In this document: piece by piece, positions 25,828 through 35,664 of the stretch | How positions within the stretch are numbered: position 1 is the first letter of the stretch | How the letters are laid out: each line of letters starts with the position of its first letter | Source: Avimonoglobus sp965151315 | GTDB taxonomy: Bacteria; Bacillota; Clostridia; UBA1381 | Assembly: GCA_965151315.1 (NCBI GenBank) | Contig: CBCTZG010000007.1 | Span: 1 to 58,740, forward strand | Length of the DNA stretch: 58,740 nucleotides | Direction: 5' to 3' | Notes under the pieces: generated by a model | What the model was told of the DNA's origin: nothing | The model's database searches: none | The model's input: the letters and a program-made list of their open reading frames with translations, nothing else | Translations under genes and position numbers: made by a program

Positions 25828-26442
25828 ATGAACAAATCAGTTGCACCTACAAAAGGGAACCTAATGTCGGCGAAAAATACACTGCGGCTTTCCCGGCAAG
25901 GGTATGAAATGCTGGATAAAAAGCGGAATATCCTGATTCGGGAGATGATGCTTTTGATCGACCAGGCCAAGGACGTACAGGCTAGCATTGAGGATACGTT
26001 TGCGAAGGCGTACCATGCTTTGGGTACGGCGAATTTGGTCATGGGGATCGATACCGTACAGGATATCATGCACATGATCCCCATTGAAGACCGGATCCAG
26101 GTGAAAATGCGGAGCGTTATGGGGGTCGAGATCCCGACTGTCCGCTGTCCTGAAGATGAGGGCGGATTAAAGTACAGTCTGTATTCTACGCATTCTGCTT
26201 TAGACGAAGCGGTGCTGCGGTTCGGCGAAGTGAAACGGCTGACGGTTCAGCTTTCGGAAATTGAAAACGCAGTTTATCGGCTGGCTATGAATATTAAGAA
26301 AACCCAGAAACGGGCCAACGCATTAAAAAATATTACGATTCCCCTGTATGAAACGATTACAAAAGAGATTTCTGTTGCTTTGGAAGAAAAAGAGCGGGAA
26401 GAACATACTAGGCTAAAAATTATTAAAAAAACTAAGAACTAA
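25828..26442 (+). CDS. ntpD: V-type ATPase subunit D (central shaft)
   Basis: The 204-residue protein is a long helical hairpin that turns inside the A3B3 head. Family marks are PTKGNLMSAKNTLRLSRQGYEMLDKKRNIL near the N-terminus (given here as spaced stretches PTKGNLM and GYEMLDKKRNIL) and AMNIKKTQKRANALKNITIP near the C-terminus. It is the last V-ATPase gene; its stop lies in the arm of a bidirectional terminator. Confidence 0.95.
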   Translation: MNKSVAPTKGNLMSAKNTLRLSRQGYEMLDKKRNILIREMMLLIDQAKDVQASIEDTFAKAYHALGTANLVMGIDTVQDIMHMIPIEDRIQVKMRSVMGVEIPTVRCPEDEGGLKYSLYSTHSALDEAVLRFGEVKRLTVQLSEIENAVYRLAMNIKKTQKRANALKNITIPLYETITKEISVALEEKEREEHTRLKIIKKTKN

Positions 26443-26475
26443 AAAACGCCCTTTGGCGTTTTTTTAGTTCTTCGG
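26430..26475. terminator. Bidirectional terminator between ntpD and rbgA
   Basis: AACGCC pairs with GGCGTT inside longer AAGAACTAAAAA/TTTTTAGTTCTT arms, giving a T run on either strand. It serves both convergent genes and contains both stop codons. Confidence 0.85.
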
Positions 26476-27315
26476 GACCTCTAAGGTGATTTTCCCGATT
26501 TTGCTGCTGCGGAACTCATCCAAAACAATATTGGCCGCCCGTTCCATATCGATTTCGCCGCCGGAGATGACAAATCCACGTTTCTTTCCAATATAGGCCA
26601 AAATGGCGTGTCCAGCCATATCGCCGACATTTTCCAGCTTATACCGGGTGCAGAGCGCGTCTGCGTAATGATCCCGCAGATATTCCAAAAGGCCATAGGC
26701 CAAAAGCTCTGTGTTTATAATTTCGTCCTTAATCGCGCCGGTATAGGCAAGCCTTTGCGCCACAGACTGATCCTCGAATTTCGGCGGCAGGATCCCCGGC
26801 GTGTCGAGCAGCTCCAGGCTGTCTTTTAGACGGATCCACTGCTTGCCCCGGGTCACGCCGGGACGGTCGCCGGTTTTCGCGCTGGCCTTACCAGCAAGCC
26901 GGTTGATAATGGTGGACTTTCCTACGTTGGGAATCCCTACCATCATAATTTTGACTGTCCGGCTCAATCCCCTTTCCTGTTCCCGGTTCAGCTTGTCCTG
27001 AATCAGCTTCCGGGCGGCAGGCGCGATTTTGTTTATGCCGGCGCCGGTTTGCCCGCTGACAGGAATCACCTCCAGTCCTTGGCGGTGAAAAGCCTGTATC
27101 CATTGAGCGGTCAGTACCTGATCAGCCAAGTCAGATTTGTTGAGGAGCAACAGCCGGGGCTTATTGTGCAGCATATCATCAAAGGCGGGATTTCGGCCGG
27201 AAAAAGGGATACGCGCGTCTAAAATCTCCACTACCACATCAATCCATTTGAGATTGTCCTCAATCAACCGGCGGGTTTTAGCCATATGGCCCGGATACCA
27301 CTGTAATGGCTGCAT
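26464..27315 (-). CDS. rbgA: Ribosome biogenesis GTPase RbgA/YlqF
   Basis: The 283-residue protein is a circularly permuted GTPase: the G4 motif (LLNKSDLAD) comes before G1 (GIPNVGKSTIINRL) and G3 (DTPGILPPK). The N-terminus QWYPGHMAKTRR is a family hallmark. It helps the late steps of 50S subunit assembly. ATG at 27315 has AAAGG at proper distance; the in-frame ATG at 27324 overlaps that site. The C-terminal ANTAR-like helical part is present. It lies upstream of the V-ATPase end, convergent with it. Confidence 0.95.
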   Translation of the reverse strand: MQPLQWYPGHMAKTRRLIEDNLKWIDVVVEILDARIPFSGRNPAFDDMLHNKPRLLLLNKSDLADQVLTAQWIQAFHRQGLEVIPVSGQTGAGINKIAPAARKLIQDKLNREQERGLSRTVKIMMVGIPNVGKSTIINRLAGKASAKTGDRPGVTRGKQWIRLKDSLELLDTPGILPPKFEDQSVAQRLAYTGAIKDEIINTELLAYGLLEYLRDHYADALCTRYKLENVGDMAGHAILAYIGKKRGFVISGGEIDMERAANIVLDEFRSSKIGKITLEVPKN

Positions 27316-27375
27316 AGCGATCATCCTTTCTTTCGTTTTAGAAAAAGCATAGGCAAACCTGCCTATGCTTTTTGG

Positions 27376-28092
27376 TTATCTTGTAAAACCGATCGAATCA
27401 AAGGGGAAGATCCGGATCTGCGATTTTCCCATAATGGCCTTGACCGGTACTTGACCCAGCTCCGAGGAACGGCTGTCCTTGCTGTTGTTTCGATTATCGC
27501 CCATAACAAATACACAGTCCTCTTCCACGGTAACCGGATAGCTTACCGTATGATCAGTAATAATCGTCTCCGAACTCACATATGGTTCATCCAAGACTTT
27601 GCCGTCCACCAGGACTTTTCCATCCTGGATATCAATGGTCTGGCCTGGCAGGCCGATGATTCGCTTTACATAAAAACGGCGTTTGAGATTACTGGGCAGG
27701 CTGGGGTAGGCGAAAGCCTTAGTAAGCCAGTTCATTTCTTTTCCTGATTTCATTTCCAAATTATCATAATATTCCATTCTGTTTTTGTAGGAGGAATCTA
27801 AGATAATAATATCGCCTTGCTGTGGTTTATATCCCAGTTTTGTGATAATCAGCCGGTCGTTATGCTGCAGGGTTGGCTTCATAGAAGGACCATCTACGCG
27901 GACGACATCAAAAACGAACCCCTTGATCAAAAACGCGATCACCAGCGCGATGGCAATGGTATAAATCCATTCAAAAATCTCCCGGCCTAAATTAAACTTT
28001 TTTTCCGGTGCCGGCTCTATAGGTGCAGCCTCCGCGTCAATCTCAAAATTGATGCCGCCCTGCTCCGTGTCCTTGTCAAATTGTTCGTCCAT
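27376..28092 (-). CDS. lepB: Type I signal peptidase
   Basis: The 238-residue membrane enzyme cleaves signal peptides at the outer face. An acidic cytosolic tail of about 40 residues precedes one membrane span (about residues 42-62). The catalytic Ser is about residue 70 (VDGPSMKPTL), the general-base Lys about 143 (RRFYVKRIIGLPG), and the GDNR box is FVMGDNRNNSKDSR. AGGAGGG precedes the start. It sits between rplS and rbgA as in many Firmicutes (rplS-lepB-rbgA-rnhB order). No rnhB is found next to rbgA here. Confidence 0.95.
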   Translation of the reverse strand: MDEQFDKDTEQGGINFEIDAEAAPIEPAPEKKFNLGREIFEWIYTIAIALVIAFLIKGFVFDVVRVDGPSMKPTLQHNDRLIITKLGYKPQQGDIIILDSSYKNRMEYYDNLEMKSGKEMNWLTKAFAYPSLPSNLKRRFYVKRIIGLPGQTIDIQDGKVLVDGKVLDEPYVSSETIITDHTVSYPVTVEEDCVFVMGDNRNNSKDSRSSELGQVPVKAIMGKSQIRIFPFDSIGFTR

Positions 28093-28165
28093 AACGATCC
28101 CTCCTGAAAATATTTTCCATTCAAATTATACCAGAATATACACGTAAATACAATACACAGATATA

Positions 28166-28197
28166 ACAAAAAGGGACAAATGCATGTCCCTTTTTGT
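28166..28197 (-). terminator. Terminator after rplS
   Basis: A 13-bp stem (ACAAAAAGGGACA with TGTCCCTTTTTGT) around a short loop, lying between rplS and lepB. Partial read-through to lepB is possible. Confidence 0.8.
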
Positions 28198-28214
28198 TCA
28201 TTTCTTTTGGAAAA

Positions 28215-28568
28215 TTAAATTTTTTCCTTAACCTTAGCCGCTTTACCAACCCGATCACGCAGATAGTAAAGCTTCGCCCGGCGAACCTTACCTTTTCTCG
28301 AAACCTCGATTTTCTCAATATTCGGAGAATTTACAGGCCAAGTCTTTTCTACGCCGACACCATAGGAAAGACGACGAACGGTAAAGGTCTGCCCAATGCC
28401 GCCGCCCTGCTTTTTGATGATCGTACCTTCAAACATCTGGGTTCTCGTCCGGTTGCCTTCAGTTACCTTCTGGTAAACCTTCACATTGTTACCGATTACC
28501 AGCTCCGGCAGATCAGTTCTGATTTGGTCTTTTGTCAAAGAGTTCATGATTTCATTCGCATTCATCAT
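28215..28568 (-). CDS. rplS: Ribosomal protein L19
   Basis: The 117-residue 50S protein lies at the 30S-50S interface. Family stretches: RTDLPELVIGNNVKVYQKVT, RTQMFEGTIIKKQGGGI, TFTVRRLSYGVGVEKTWP and KGKVRRAKLYYLRDRVGKAA (each quoted separately). GAGGAGG lies 7 bp before the ATG at 28568. It is preceded by a structured leader and its own promoter. Confidence 0.97.
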   Translation of the reverse strand: MMNANEIMNSLTKDQIRTDLPELVIGNNVKVYQKVTEGNRTRTQMFEGTIIKKQGGGIGQTFTVRRLSYGVGVEKTWPVNSPNIEKIEVSRKGKVRRAKLYYLRDRVGKAAKVKEKI

Positions 28569-28667
28569 AAACGCCTCCTCTCATAGCATAGGCGTTCGTG
28601 CCGACCAAGGCAGAGGACCACCCGTAATTAACTTGATAATTATACCATACTATGCTGAAAAAAGCAA
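28569..28667 (-). promoter_or_regulatory. rplS promoter and L19-leader-like region
   Basis: On the minus strand TTGCTT (28662-28667), a 17-bp spacer and TATAAT (28639-28644). The following leader of about 60 nt has GGGTGGTCC and TGCCTTGGTCGGCA blocks that can form short stems. This resembles the L19 leader, where the protein controls its own mRNA. The covariance model was not run. Confidence 0.55.
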
Positions 28668-28776
28668 GCTATTTTTGATATTTTTTTGAATCTTGCTAAA
28701 ATCAACAATGATTTTGAAAAAAACTGTAAAAAAAGTATTAAAGAGACACACAATATGGTAAAATATAAAATAAGAC

Positions 28777-28805
28777 TTGATTTATACCGCTAAATGTATT
28801 AAAAT
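28777..28805 (+). promoter_or_regulatory. Promoter of pgi
   Basis: TTGATT (28777-28782), a 17-bp spacer and TAAAAT (28800-28805), about 40 bp before the start codon. Confidence 0.6.
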
Positions 28806-28844
28806 AGGAGTATATAAAATCTAATTTAAGGTGTGGTTATCGAT

Positions 28845-30194
28845 ATGGAAAATTTGCGGTTTGATTATTCCCGGGCAATGGGATTTATCGGAGAGCATGA
28901 GATTGCTAATATGGAGCCTTATGTGGCCCAGGCGCACAAGCTGATCCATGAGAAGACCGGCGCGGGCAATGACTTTTTGGGCTGGGTAGACTTACCGGAA
29001 AAATATGACCGTGGGGAGTTTTCGCGGATCAAAGCGGCGGCGGAGAAAATCCGTTCAGATTCCGATGTGCTGGTGGTAATTGGTATCGGCGGATCATATC
29101 TGGGAGCCCGGTCCGCGATTGAGATGCTTTCGCATTCTTTTTACAATGCGCTGGATCCGGAAAAAAGAAACGGGCCCGCGATATTCTTTGCGGGAAACAG
29201 TATCAGTTCTACATATTTAAGCGATTTGCTGGACGCGGTAGAGGGGAAGGATATTTCCGTTAATGTGATTTCGAAATCCGGAACCACCACTGAGCCGGCA
29301 ATCGCTTTTCGTCTGTTCAAGGCGCTGCTGGAGAAAAAGTATGGCAAGGAAGGGGCTAAAAAACGGATTTACGCTACAACCGATCAGGCCAGAGGCGCTC
29401 TAAAGTCCCTGGCTGACGAAGAAGGCTATGAAACCTTTGTGATCCCCGACGACGTAGGCGGCAGGTATTCTGTGCTGACCGCGGTTGGGCTTTTACCGAT
29501 TGCCGTCGCCGGCATTGATATTGACGCCATTATGGAAGGGGCGTATGCCGGTCAGACCGAATACGCAAATCCTGTTTTGGCGGAAAACCCAAGCTATCAA
29601 TATGCGGTTGTCCGGAATATTTTGCTTCGGAAAGGGAAAAATGTGGAAATGATGGTAAATTTCGAGCCATCTCTGCATTATTTTGGAGAATGGTGGAAAC
29701 AGCTGTTTGGAGAAAGCGAAGGAAAAGATAACCGAGGGATTTTCCCGGCGGCAGCGGATTTCTCCACAGACCTGCATTCCATGGGACAGTATATTCAGGA
29801 AGGGATGCGAATCCTTTTTGAAACGGCTGTTTTAGTGGATGCGCCGGTCAAAGATATAGAAATTTCCGAAACCGCAGACAATATTGACGGCTTAAATTTC
29901 CTGGCGGGGAAAACCGTCAACTATGTAAACGGGAAAGCGGCCCAGGGGACAGCCCTGGCCCATACGGACGGCGGTGTGCCCAACTTAGCGGTTCGGGTGC
30001 CGAAGCTGGATGCGTACAACTATGGCAAACTGGTATATTTCTTTGAAAAGGCCTGTGCGATTTCCGGATATTTGCTGGGTGTAAATCCTTTTGATCAGCC
30101 AGGGGTTGAGGCATATAAGAAGAATATGTTTGCCCTTTTAGGCAAGCCCGGATATGAGGCGGAAAAAGACGCTTTAGAGGCAAGATTGAAGTAA
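28845..30194 (+). CDS. pgi: Glucose-6-phosphate isomerase
   Basis: The 449-residue glycolytic enzyme interconverts glucose-6-phosphate and fructose-6-phosphate. It aligns by eye with the Bacillus form: RFDYSRAMGFIGEHE at the start, KTGAGNDFLGWVDLP, GIGGSYLGARSAIEML, SKSGTTTEPAIAFR, the catalytic Glu region GESEGKDNRGIFPAA and C-terminal NPFDQPGVEAYKKNMF. AAGGTG lies about 11 bp before the ATG at 28845. The next two genes follow within 60 bp and may be cotranscribed. Confidence 0.97.
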   Translation: MENLRFDYSRAMGFIGEHEIANMEPYVAQAHKLIHEKTGAGNDFLGWVDLPEKYDRGEFSRIKAAAEKIRSDSDVLVVIGIGGSYLGARSAIEMLSHSFYNALDPEKRNGPAIFFAGNSISSTYLSDLLDAVEGKDISVNVISKSGTTTEPAIAFRLFKALLEKKYGKEGAKKRIYATTDQARGALKSLADEEGYETFVIPDDVGGRYSVLTAVGLLPIAVAGIDIDAIMEGAYAGQTEYANPVLAENPSYQYAVVRNILLRKGKNVEMMVNFEPSLHYFGEWWKQLFGESEGKDNRGIFPAAADFSTDLHSMGQYIQEGMRILFETAVLVDAPVKDIEISETADNIDGLNFLAGKTVNYVNGKAAQGTALAHTDGGVPNLAVRVPKLDAYNYGKLVYFFEKACAISGYLLGVNPFDQPGVEAYKKNMFALLGKPGYEAEKDALEARLK

Positions 30195-30250
30195 TCGGGA
30201 GGAAATCCTGTTGCTTATATACTAAACTATTTATTAAGGAGGAAATGATT

Positions 30251-30661
30251 ATGGTTGAGCTCTTGATTGGCAAAAAAGGGACTGGAAAGACAAAGGTGCT
30301 GCTGGAGAACGTCAACACCGCAGCTTCTATCGCCAATGGAAATGTTGTGTTTATCAGCAATAATACCGGCAGAAATATGTATGACATCAAACCAAGTGTA
30401 AGAATGTATGATACCTCTGAATTTGAAATCACATCCTGGGATGAATTTTTAGGCTTCATCTGCGGGATCATCAGCGGAAATTATGATATTACCAATATAT
30501 TTATCGATGGTATTTTAAAAATCGTGAAAAATTCTATGGACGGCTTTGAGGCTTTTCTGGAAAGTGTTGAGGAATTGAGCAGAAAGTTCAATATTTCTTT
30601 TAACATTTCTGTAAGCATTGACGTGAATGAAGCGCCGGCATACATTAAAAAATATGCTTAA
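30251..30661 (+). CDS. Short P-loop protein of unknown function
   Basis: The 136-residue protein opens with a good Walker A (GKKGTGKT, residues 7-14) and has a Walker-B-like strand (ITNIFIDGILKI). It is shorter than any standard ATPase; the C-terminal half looks like one alpha/beta layer. ATG at 30251 follows AAGGAGG; the ATG at 30245 is too close to it. It lies between pgi and thrC on the same strand, with no terminator seen on either side. I do not recognise a named family and infer only nucleotide binding. Confidence 0.75.
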   Translation: MVELLIGKKGTGKTKVLLENVNTAASIANGNVVFISNNTGRNMYDIKPSVRMYDTSEFEITSWDEFLGFICGIISGNYDITNIFIDGILKIVKNSMDGFEAFLESVEELSRKFNISFNISVSIDVNEAPAYIKKYA

Positions 30662-30698
30662 ACTTTTGGATTGGATGAAAGGGTTGAAATTGTAAACA

Positions 30699-32201
<1,503 letters not shown>

Positions 32202-32270
32202 AACAGGCACCGGCGCCGAGGGGTTGCTTTGAAAACCGGATATATCAATTATTTTTGGCAGAAGATAAAA

Positions 32271-32303
32271 AGAGAGATACGGATATTCCGTATCTCTCTT
32301 TTG
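32271..32303 (+). terminator. Terminator after thrC
   Basis: A 13-bp perfect stem AGAGAGATACGGA / TCCGTATCTCTCT with a 3-nt loop, then TTTTG. Confidence 0.9.
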
Positions 32304-32356
32304 TATATAAACGGTGCTTACTCCTTATATAATAAAATTCGCTTTTCCTGGTTCAT

Positions 32357-34726
32357 TTAACATAGATTTTCAATATAGGAGCGGATATTGGACGCATTGC
32401 TATATTTTTCTATATTTTCCTGGCCGACAACCACTAAGGTAGGAGCCTGCTGAATGCCGTATTGTTTAGCCAGCTCTGCGTTTTCTTCCGCATAAACTTT
32501 TTCATAGGGAATTTCAGCCTCCTGCAGCATGGCGTCCGCAGCCTTGCAGTTGGGACAGGTGTGGGTCGCAAACAGTAAAACCTTCCCTTTTTGGCCGGAG
32601 ACGCCGTTGGCTTTTGCGGCAGGGACTATTCCCGCGCGTTTCTTTTTTAAACGGGAGGTTTGAATATCATATACTTTCCGTTCTTTGAACTCCTGTGTTT
32701 TCCCGTCATTCCAGTTCTGCACCGGCCGGTAATAACCAGTAATCCTGCTGTAAACCTCAGTTTTCCCGCCGCATTCCGGGCAGATATACTGTTCACCGGC
32801 AATATAACCGTGATCCTTGCAAATCGAATAGGTGGGCGACATCGTATAGTAGGGGAGCGTATAGTTTTCCGCGATTTTTCGTACTAGGGTTGCCGCAGAC
32901 TTCCAATCCGGCAGCTTTTCGCCCAGAAACGCGTGGAAAACTGTTCCGGAGGTATATAAGGTTTGCAGCTGATCCTGAATATCCAGCGCTTCAAAAATAT
33001 CTTCCGTATATCCTACCGGCAGATGAGAGCTGTTGGTGTAATATGGCGTTCCGCCAGGCTCCGCTGCTGTAATAATTTCCGGGAACTGCTCTACATCGTG
33101 CTTTGCCAAGCGATAGGTAGTGGATTCCGCCGGTGTGGCCTCCAAATTATATAGATCGCCGTATTCCTCCTGGTAATCCGACAGCCGTTCCCGCATATGA
33201 TTCAGTACATCCTTGGCAAACTGCTGTGTCTTTTCCTGGGTCAGGTCAGCCCGAAGCCATTTCGCGTTTAGGCCGGCTTCGTTCATGCCGATCAGGCCAA
33301 TGGTAGAGAAGTGATTATCAAAAGAACCTAAGTACCGTTTAGTATACGGATACAGCCCCTCATTTAGAAGCTTGGTTACGACCGTCCGCTTTAATTTTAA
33401 GGAACGGGCAGAAATATCCATCATCTTATCCAAACGGCGATAGAAGTCGGCCTCATTTTCCGCAAGATATGCGATCCTGGGCAGGTTAATGGTCACTACG
33501 CCTACAGAGCCGGTGCTTTCGCCGCTGCCAAAAAATCCGCCGGATTTTTTCCGCAGCTCCCGAAGATCCAGCCGCAGCCGACAGCACATACTCCGGACAT
33601 CGCTGGGTTCCATATCGCTGTTGATATAATTTGAAAAATAGGGGGTACCATATTTTGCAGTCATTTCAAACAGCAGGCGGTTGTTTTCCGTCTCAGACCA
33701 GTCGAAATCCCGGGTGATGGAATAGGTGGGGATCGGATACTGGAAGCCCCGGCCGTTGGCGTCCCCTTCAATCATGACCTCGATAAAGGCCTTATTGACC
33801 ATATCCATCTCCCGCTTGCAGTCCTTATACTTAAAGTCCATCTCCTTGCCGCCGACAATCGCGTTCATCTCCGCCAGGTCGTTTGGCACGGTCCAGTCCA
33901 GCGTGATATTGGAAAACGGCGCCTGGGTACCCCAGCGGCTGGGCGTATTCACACCGTAAATAAATGATTCAATACACTTTTTTACTTCATAGTAGGATAG
34001 GTTATCAGCCTTTACAAAGGGCGCAAGATAGGTGTCAAATGACGAAAAAGCCTGGGCGCCGGCCCATTCGTTCTGCATGATCCCCAGGAAATTCACCATT
34101 TGGTTGCAAAGCGTAGACAAGTGGCTGGCCGGGGATGAGGTGATCTTGCCGGGAACACCGCCTAAGCCCTCCTGAATCAGCTGGCGCAGAGACCAGCCTG
34201 CGCAGTAGCCAGTCAGCATGGACAGGTCATGGATATGGATATCTGCATTCCGATGCGCCCGGGCAATCTCTTCGTCATAAATTTCAGACAGCCAGTAATT
34301 CGCAGTGATCGCACCGCTGTTGCTCAAAATCAAACCGCCGACAGAATAGGTAACGGTTGAATTTTCTTTTACGCGCCAGTCCTGGATCTTTACATAGCTG
34401 TCTACCAATTCTTTATAGTCTAAAATGGTAGATTTCATGTTGCGGATCTTTTCACGCTGCTTCCGGTAAAGGATATATGCCTTAGCCACGTCCGCGTAGC
34501 CGGCTTGGATCAAAACGTCTTCCACACTATCCTGAATATCCTCTACAGCAATCAGCTCGTTTTTAATTTTTGGCTCAAAATCCGAGGTGACTTTCAATGC
34601 CAGCAAATCAATTACGCTGGAATGATACTGCTTGTCCTCTGCCTCAAATGCCTTGGTAATAGCCGCGCAGATTTTTTGGATATCAAAATCTGTTTTTTTA
34701 CCGTCCCGTTTTACAACTTGATACAT
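32357..34726 (-). CDS. nrdD: Anaerobic ribonucleoside-triphosphate reductase with C-terminal glutaredoxin-like domain
   Basis: The 789-residue class III reductase makes dNTPs without oxygen. The N-terminal ATP-cone (VVKRDGKKTDFDIQKI) senses ATP/dATP. The large barrel core follows. The zinc site is CKDHG...CPECG, and the glycyl-radical loop RITGYYRP places Gly at about residue 664. Unusually, about residues 715-789 form a thioredoxin/glutaredoxin fold (LLFATHTCPNCKAAD, APTLVVVG) that may deliver electrons in cis. ATG at 34726 is chosen; an in-frame TTG at 34735 is less likely. It has its own promoter with NrdR boxes, and nrdG lies upstream on the same strand. Confidence 0.95.
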   Translation of the reverse strand: MYQVVKRDGKKTDFDIQKICAAITKAFEAEDKQYHSSVIDLLALKVTSDFEPKIKNELIAVEDIQDSVEDVLIQAGYADVAKAYILYRKQREKIRNMKSTILDYKELVDSYVKIQDWRVKENSTVTYSVGGLILSNSGAITANYWLSEIYDEEIARAHRNADIHIHDLSMLTGYCAGWSLRQLIQEGLGGVPGKITSSPASHLSTLCNQMVNFLGIMQNEWAGAQAFSSFDTYLAPFVKADNLSYYEVKKCIESFIYGVNTPSRWGTQAPFSNITLDWTVPNDLAEMNAIVGGKEMDFKYKDCKREMDMVNKAFIEVMIEGDANGRGFQYPIPTYSITRDFDWSETENNRLLFEMTAKYGTPYFSNYINSDMEPSDVRSMCCRLRLDLRELRKKSGGFFGSGESTGSVGVVTINLPRIAYLAENEADFYRRLDKMMDISARSLKLKRTVVTKLLNEGLYPYTKRYLGSFDNHFSTIGLIGMNEAGLNAKWLRADLTQEKTQQFAKDVLNHMRERLSDYQEEYGDLYNLEATPAESTTYRLAKHDVEQFPEIITAAEPGGTPYYTNSSHLPVGYTEDIFEALDIQDQLQTLYTSGTVFHAFLGEKLPDWKSAATLVRKIAENYTLPYYTMSPTYSICKDHGYIAGEQYICPECGGKTEVYSRITGYYRPVQNWNDGKTQEFKERKVYDIQTSRLKKKRAGIVPAAKANGVSGQKGKVLLFATHTCPNCKAADAMLQEAEIPYEKVYAEENAELAKQYGIQQAPTLVVVGQENIEKYSNASNIRSYIENLC

Positions 34727-34782
34727 ACTCCCCAAACCTCACTTTATAAATCATATTTTTTTCTAAACTTCCCATGGTTACC

Positions 34783-34851
34783 ATTATAGCATGGTTTTTC
34801 CTATTCGTCAATATATTGTGTGAAAAAATATCAAAAAACACAATATATTGT
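34783..34851 (-). promoter_or_regulatory. nrdD promoter with two NrdR boxes
   Basis: On the minus strand TTGACG (34806-34811), a 17-bp spacer and TATAAT (34783-34788). Box A at 34808-34821 (ACACAATATATTGA on the minus strand) overlaps the -35. Box B at 34838-34851 (ACACAATATATTGT) matches the known NrdR consensus. Box starts are 30 bp apart, about three helical turns. NrdR-ATP/dATP repression is expected. No nrdR gene is in the window. Confidence 0.85.
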
Positions 34852-35543
34852 TATATGCCCCGTATCGCCGTGCTGGGGATCCAGGGCCGTACAGCTGCCG
34901 CCAAGCCTTGCATTTCTGCTTTGGAAAGGCTGTGCAGCCCGGGGCAGAGGACATATTCGGAGTCCGCAAAAGCCTGCAGGAAGTATTGCTTCGCCCCTTG
35001 AAGCCATTTTCCAATTTCCATCAGATCTGCAGAGGTATGGAATTCCTGGACGACAGTGGTCCGAAATTCATAGGGAAGATCCCCTGCCAGCAAAAAGCGG
35101 GCACTTTCCTGAATTTTGGAAAAATCCAGCCTAGAAAGTCCGGCTGTTTCCGGGTAGCGGGCAGGGGAATTTTTAATATCCATGGCCACATAGTCGATCA
35201 GTCCCGCCCCGGCCAGAGCCCGCAGACGTTCTGGGAAGCTGCCGTTTGTATCCAGCTTTACAGCGTATCCCAGGGTCTTGATCTCCCGGATCAAATCAAT
35301 GACATCGGGAAATAGAAGCGGCTCTCCACCGGTAATGCAAACGCCGTCCAAAAGATTTCTGCGTTTTTTTAAAAAATCCAGCAGCGTATCCAAAGAAAGA
35401 GCGGCCGGCGCTGTATCCAGGGAAAGCAGCTCGCCGTTCTGACAAAAGGGGCAGCGGAAATTACAGCCGCCCAGAAACACAGTACAGGCAGTCTTTCCTG
35501 GATAGTCTAAAAGCGTCAATTTTTGTAAACCGCACAGTTTCAA
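34851..35543 (-). CDS. nrdG: Class III RNR activating radical-SAM enzyme
   Basis: The 230-residue radical-SAM activase puts the glycyl radical on NrdD. The cluster motif CNFRCPFC (CX3CX2C, about residues 27-34) and the glycine motif TGGEPLL are present. The opening KLCGLQKLTLLDYPGKTACT is typical of NrdG2-type proteins. A TTG at 35543 has AAAGG 9 bp before it and gives the normal family N-terminus; an ATG at 35552 touches that site and is the alternative. Its stop ends exactly at NrdR box B of nrdD. Confidence 0.92.
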   Translation of the reverse strand: MKLCGLQKLTLLDYPGKTACTVFLGGCNFRCPFCQNGELLSLDTAPAALSLDTLLDFLKKRRNLLDGVCITGGEPLLFPDVIDLIREIKTLGYAVKLDTNGSFPERLRALAGAGLIDYVAMDIKNSPARYPETAGLSRLDFSKIQESARFLLAGDLPYEFRTTVVQEFHTSADLMEIGKWLQGAKQYFLQAFADSEYVLCPGLHSLSKAEMQGLAAAVRPWIPSTAIRGI

Positions 35544-35575
35544 AGCAATCATCCTTTATCATATATTCTCTGTTT

Positions 35576-35604
35576 AGTATAAGATTTTTTATGGACCTTG
35601 TCAA
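35576..35604 (-). promoter_or_regulatory. Promoter of nrdG
   Basis: On the minus strand TTGACA (35599-35604), a 17-bp spacer and TATACT (35576-35581). No NrdR box is seen here. Confidence 0.75.
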
Positions 35605-35664
35605 TCCTTTTTAGGACAAGCACATTTCAAACACGGCCGCATACTATACTGCGAGGTGATTTCT

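Noticed and set aside
35619..35650. Sigma-E promoter for yunB
   Set aside because: A CATACTAT-like -10 exists, but the start point would fall on the ribosome site.
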